From Xanthobacteraceae bacterium (lineage in GTDB: Bacteria; Pseudomonadota; Alphaproteobacteria; Rhizobiales; Xanthobacteraceae): a stretch of DNA of 35,244 nt. This document shows, piece after piece, positions 32,332 through 35,244 of this stretch (position 1 is its first letter; every line of letters begins with the position of its first letter). Both the position numbers and the translations under genes were made by a program. The notes under the pieces are model-generated. The model did not search any database. It had not been told where the DNA came from and saw only the letters and a program-made list of their open reading frames with translations. Where the stretch lies: the NCBI GenBank assembly GCA_019750915.1, contig JAIENY010000087.1:1-35244 (forward strand), in the 5' to 3' direction.

Positions 32332-33477
32332 ATGCCACGCGTTGGTTGTAGAGAGTTATTTGCGTTGACGCAGGTTATCGCCCGGGGGCAGTTGCTCCGG
32401 TATCGTGGCGGTGAAGGTGGATTCACGGAAAAATTTGAGAACGAGCTGAGAGAGAAGCTCGACATCAAGCATGTGCTCGCTGTTAACAGCGGCACAAGCG
32501 CGCTGATCTCGGCGCTTGTCGGTGCCGGTATCGGTCCGGGCGACGAAGTGCTTGTGCCGGCCTACAGCTGGATTGCGACAGCGACAGCGCCGCTTGCTGT
32601 TGGGGCCGTTCCGATTCTGGTCGACATCGACGAGAGTCTCACAATCGATCCCGAGGACATCAAGCGCAAGATTACGCCCTACACCAAGGCGATCATTCCG
32701 GTTCATATGTTGAACCTGGTTGCGAACATGGACGCGATCATGGCGATCGCGAAACAGCACCGTCTGATTGTCATAGAAGATGCGTGTCAGGCCGTCGGCG
32801 TCACATACAAGGGTCGGCGCGTCGGTACCATTGGTGATGCGGGTGCGTTCAGTTTCAACCAGTTCAAGAACCTGAACGCGGGTGAGGGTGGGGCGATTCT
32901 GACGAACGACGATCGCATCTTCACCAGAGCGCGTATGTATCACGATGTCGGAAGCTTTACACGCGAGCATGAGTTCGAAGGCAACGAGCCGGTTTTCGCG
33001 GGCGTGAACTTCAGGGTTTCCGAACTGACCGGTGCGGTGTTGCACGCGCAACTGTCCCGTCTGGACCCATTCGTGCGACGACTGCGGAAGCGTCACAAGG
33101 TCATGTACAATGAGCTTTCGAAAGCTCGCAAAGGGCATGTATCGCCGCACAATGATTTGTCCAATGCCGCCGCTCTCAGCATGATTTTCGATACCCCCGA
33201 CGAGGCGAAGCACTTCGCCCGGTTTACTGGTGTCGAGCATCTCATTGATACCGGCCGGCATCTCTATACGAACTGGGTGCCACTGCTCACACAACGCACG
33301 TTCGATGAGAGAATGAATCCTTACAAATGGGCAAAGCGGCAGATCGATTACTCGGCGGATATGTGTCGCGCCACGCTTGATATCCTCGGGCGTACATGCC
33401 GGGTATCTTTGGGAGCACAGTATCCGCTGCCTTACATGCGGCTGCGAAGCAAAATGCTTCTGAATTCGTTGAAATAG
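32332..33477 (+). CDS. DegT/DnrJ/EryC1-family PLP-dependent sugar aminotransferase
   Basis: 381 residues. Fold-type I features: VNSGTSALISAL (phosphate-binding loop), PAYSWIATA, Asp150 in VIEDACQAVG contacting the PLP ring and Lys179 in FSFNQFKNLNAGEGGAIL as Schiff-base lysine. The family transfers an amino group from glutamate or glutamine to a keto sugar nucleotide, giving an amino sugar for the repeat unit. No 4,6-dehydratase or ketosugar-forming gene lies in this window, so the keto substrate would come from elsewhere, or the GMC enzyme could be involved. ATG 32332 follows a TGA in the same frame with GGGA ten bases ahead. Confidence 0.92.
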   Translation: MPRVGCRELFALTQVIARGQLLRYRGGEGGFTEKFENELREKLDIKHVLAVNSGTSALISALVGAGIGPGDEVLVPAYSWIATATAPLAVGAVPILVDIDESLTIDPEDIKRKITPYTKAIIPVHMLNLVANMDAIMAIAKQHRLIVIEDACQAVGVTYKGRRVGTIGDAGAFSFNQFKNLNAGEGGAILTNDDRIFTRARMYHDVGSFTREHEFEGNEPVFAGVNFRVSELTGAVLHAQLSRLDPFVRRLRKRHKVMYNELSKARKGHVSPHNDLSNAAALSMIFDTPDEAKHFARFTGVEHLIDTGRHLYTNWVPLLTQRTFDERMNPYKWAKRQIDYSADMCRATLDILGRTCRVSLGAQYPLPYMRLRSKMLLNSLK

Positions 33478-33577
33478 CAAACGCCCGCCGGTGTTGAGCC
33501 TTTACCGATAGAATTGCGGTTGAAAACACCTCCGGAGCTCCCGGATCCGTGGATACAGGAGTGTTCCTTCGGGCACT

Positions 33578-33598
33578 CAGCAAAAAGGCCTTTTGCTG
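33578..33598 (+). terminator. Intrinsic-type terminator after the aminotransferase
   Basis: CAGCAAAA and TTTTGCTG pair around AGGCC. A second small hairpin GGATT/AATCC with a T-rich loop follows at 33604-33617 and a third, GAGTG/CACTC, precedes it at 33560-33578. The group insulates tRNA-Gly from the locus. Confidence 0.6.
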
Positions 33599-33663
33599 GC
33601 GTTGGATTTTTTAATCCGCGTTGTTGAGGACGGGCCGAAGCCGTGCTACGTCGGTCGAAATAC

Positions 33664-33737
33664 GCGGGTGTAGCTCAATGGTAGAGCAGCAGCCTTCCAA
33701 GCTGAATACGAGGGTTCGATTCCCTTCACCCGCTCCA
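33664..33737 (+). tRNA. tRNA-Gly (anticodon UCC)
   Basis: 74 bases with encoded CCA. GCGGGTG pairs with CACCCGC; D arm TAGCTCAATGGTAGAGC, anticodon loop CTTCCAA with anticodon TCC, and T arm AGGGTTCGATTCCCT are canonical. It lies 13 bases from the convergent histidine-kinase gene. Confidence 0.97.
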
Positions 33738-33750
33738 TCTCCCCCGCCGA

Positions 33751-35244
33751 TCACTCGTCCGTTTTTTCGACGTCGTGCGGCGTGACGAAACGGATATTGC
33801 AGACAAAGCCTGAGGGCGGGTAACGCATATCCGCCGACCCGTTCAACTGCTTGGTCAGGTTTGCGATCAGGCGCGTGCCGAATCCTTCGCGCTGGGGTTG
33901 GGAAACAGCCGGGCCGTCCGTCTCGCTCCAAATCAAACTGACGGCCGTTCCATTGTCTTCGTCCCGTGCGCTCCATTGAACGGTGACGCGCCCCTTGTCG
34001 TTCGACAGGGCGCCGTACTTCAGCGAATTGGTGCACAGTTCATGGAAAATCATGGCAATCGGCACCACGGAAGCTGACCGCAGACCGACAAGCGGTCCGG
34101 TGAGGGTGAAGCGGTGGGCACGGTCTTCCCGAGCCGGCGCAAGCGCCGCCTCGATCACCTCGAGCAGATCGGCGCGCTCCCAGTTGCGCCGGGTCAGCAG
34201 GTCATGGCTTCGCACCAGCGCATGCAGCCGATCATGAAAGTTGCGCAGCGCTTCAGGGCCCTGACTGTTGCGGAAACTCAAACTTGCGATCGACTGCACG
34301 GTGGCGAGCGTGTTCTTCACTCGATGGGCCAATTCGTGCACGAGAATTTCGCGGCGGGTTTCGGCCAGTTCGCGCTCCTGCTCGCGCTGGATGTTCTCGT
34401 CCATCAGCCGGTCGAATGTCTGCCCCAGAATTCCGATCTCGTCCTTCCGTCCGGAAAGGCCGGTCCGCGCGTCGCCCTGGCCGCGGCGCCAGGATTCCGC
34501 CGTAACGACCATCTGGATCAAGGGCCGGCGGATAATGGTGTTTCCGACAAGCCAGGTGAGGAGAAAGGCCGCAATGCAGCCGAGCACGAAAAGCATGATA
34601 CTGAAGCGAAACGACCTGTCGGTCGCGGAAAGGGCTTCTTCCTTCGAAATGCCGGTGCTTACGAATAGTCCGAATGGCGTGATCGGTGAGGGGACGAACC
34701 CGATGATACGCTCAACGCCGTCGGGTTCCACAATCTCGGTCGTTCCGGGTCCCGAGGACAGCAGATCCATCTGGCCGACCGGAAAGCTGGTTCCGATGAA
34801 TTGTTCCGGCGTCGGCTCACGTGCGACGATAATCCCGTTGCGGTCGGCGATGGTGACGATGCCGCCGCGCGACATGCCGCGATCAAGCAACTGTCTGCCG
34901 AGCCATTCCAGATTGAGGCCCGCCGTGACGATGAAGTCGATGTCGTCACCGTGGGCGTCCGGTAATGCGACCGGCAAGATGTGCAGTCCAGTCGCACGGC
35001 TGACGACATAATCACCGACCGCGAATTGCTTGGTCGCCTTCGCTTCGCGAATGTAATAGCGATCTCCGAGATTGATGTCGGGGAGAGGGGCGCTGCTGTA
35101 GCAGCGCGGCTTGCCGTCCTTGTCCAGCACCAGGATCGAGGTCAATTGCGGCAGTCCGGTGAGGACTCGCGCCAAGTAGGATCCACAGGTTGCCGGATTG
35201 TCGTCGCGGACTTCCGCAGCCTCCGCAACCGCATGCAGGGTGCT
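33751..35244 (-). CDS. HWE-family sensor histidine kinase, 5' end cut by the window
   Basis: The reading frame runs open to the window edge, so the N-terminus is missing; at least 497 residues are visible. Order: periplasmic sensing domain of the dCache type (about 34620-35244; GDRYYIREAKATKQFAVGDY is typical), one membrane helix (SIMLFVLGCIAAFLLTWLVG), a HAMP linker, then the transmitter with His in HELAHRVKNTLATVQSIA, the Asn box IFHELCTNSLKYGALSN and WSETDGPAV, the Trp-x-Glu mark of HWE kinases. HWE kinases signal through response regulators such as PhyR in the general stress response of alphaproteobacteria, or others. No regulator gene is within view. Confidence 0.9.
   Translation of the reverse strand, partial: STLHAVAEAAEVRDDNPATCGSYLARVLTGLPQLTSILVLDKDGKPRCYSSAPLPDINLGDRYYIREAKATKQFAVGDYVVSRATGLHILPVALPDAHGDDIDFIVTAGLNLEWLGRQLLDRGMSRGGIVTIADRNGIIVAREPTPEQFIGTSFPVGQMDLLSSGPGTTEIVEPDGVERIIGFVPSPITPFGLFVSTGISKEEALSATDRSFRFSIMLFVLGCIAAFLLTWLVGNTIIRRPLIQMVVTAESWRRGQGDARTGLSGRKDEIGILGQTFDRLMDENIQREQERELAETRREILVHELAHRVKNTLATVQSIASLSFRNSQGPEALRNFHDRLHALVRSHDLLTRRNWERADLLEVIEAALAPAREDRAHRFTLTGPLVGLRSASVVPIAMIFHELCTNSLKYGALSNDKGRVTVQWSARDEDNGTAVSLIWSETDGPAVSQPQREGFGTRLIANLTKQLNGSADMRYPPSGFVCNIRFVTPHDVEKTDE

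Noticed and set aside
2985..33737. Classic tRNA-borne integrative island
   Set aside because: I looked for a repeat of the tRNA-Tyr 3' end near tRNA-Gly and for an integrase gene and found neither. Only the position remains suggestive.
1..35244. CRISPR array, insertion sequence or phage genes
   Set aside because: No regularly spaced repeats, no transposase or integrase motifs and no terminal inverted repeats were seen on either strand.

Overview
The window looks like chromosome of an alphaproteobacterium of the Nitrobacteraceae/Bradyrhizobiaceae (Bradyrhizobium, Afipia, Rhodopseudomonas or Nitrobacter type). The basis is the high but not extreme G+C, the protein style (many small secreted orphans, an HWE-family histidine kinase, succinoglycan-like Exo proteins) and the housekeeping frame of tRNA-Thr, rlmB, tRNA-Tyr and tRNA-Gly. 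Genus-level assignment is inference.

Layout. 1-3.1 kb: tRNA-Thr(UGU), three small secreted orphan proteins, the 23S rRNA 2'-O-methyltransferase RlmB and tRNA-Tyr(GUA) with a strong terminator. 3.3-8.7 kb: a GCG-repeat secreted protein, an acyltransferase-3 protein (ExoZ-like), a small ion-channel protein with an altered selectivity filter, a GT4 glycosyltransferase and three orphan proteins. 9.4-19.5 kb: the exopolysaccharide core: lipoprotein exporter (Wza/ExoF type), O-antigen-ligase/polymerase-like protein, a transglutaminase-like cysteine peptidase, GalE, a small membrane protein, a priming sugar transferase (ExoY type), two orphan exported proteins, a Wzz/BY-kinase (ExoP type) and an exported Ala-rich orphan. 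19.8-33.5 kb: a PPP-family phosphatase, five more glycosyltransferases (two GT4, two GT2, one GT8), a GMC oxidoreductase, a second polymerase/ligase-like membrane protein, a GH16 glycanase, a tiny orphan, a flippase and a DegT-type aminotransferase. 33.7 kb to the end: tRNA-Gly(UCC) and a truncated HWE histidine kinase.

How it fits together (inference from family roles). The sugar transferase would load the first sugar phosphate on undecaprenyl phosphate; six GTs (GT2, GT4, GT8) would extend the repeat unit with sugars including UDP-galactose from GalE; the DegT protein suggests an amino sugar and the acyltransferase an acetyl decoration. The flippase moves the unit, one or both polymerase/ligase proteins join units, ExoP-like kinase and the Wza-like lipoprotein control length and export, and the GH16 enzyme trims the product. 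This is a complete Wzx/Wzy-type set. Less usual members are the PPP phosphatase (a possible partner of the tyrosine kinase, as no low-molecular-weight tyrosine phosphatase is visible), the LapG-like peptidase without a visible LapD, the GMC oxidoreductase and several orphan exported proteins interleaved with the export genes.

No transposase, integrase, phage gene, CRISPR array or rRNA gene was seen. All assignments come from reading motifs; no database search was possible.
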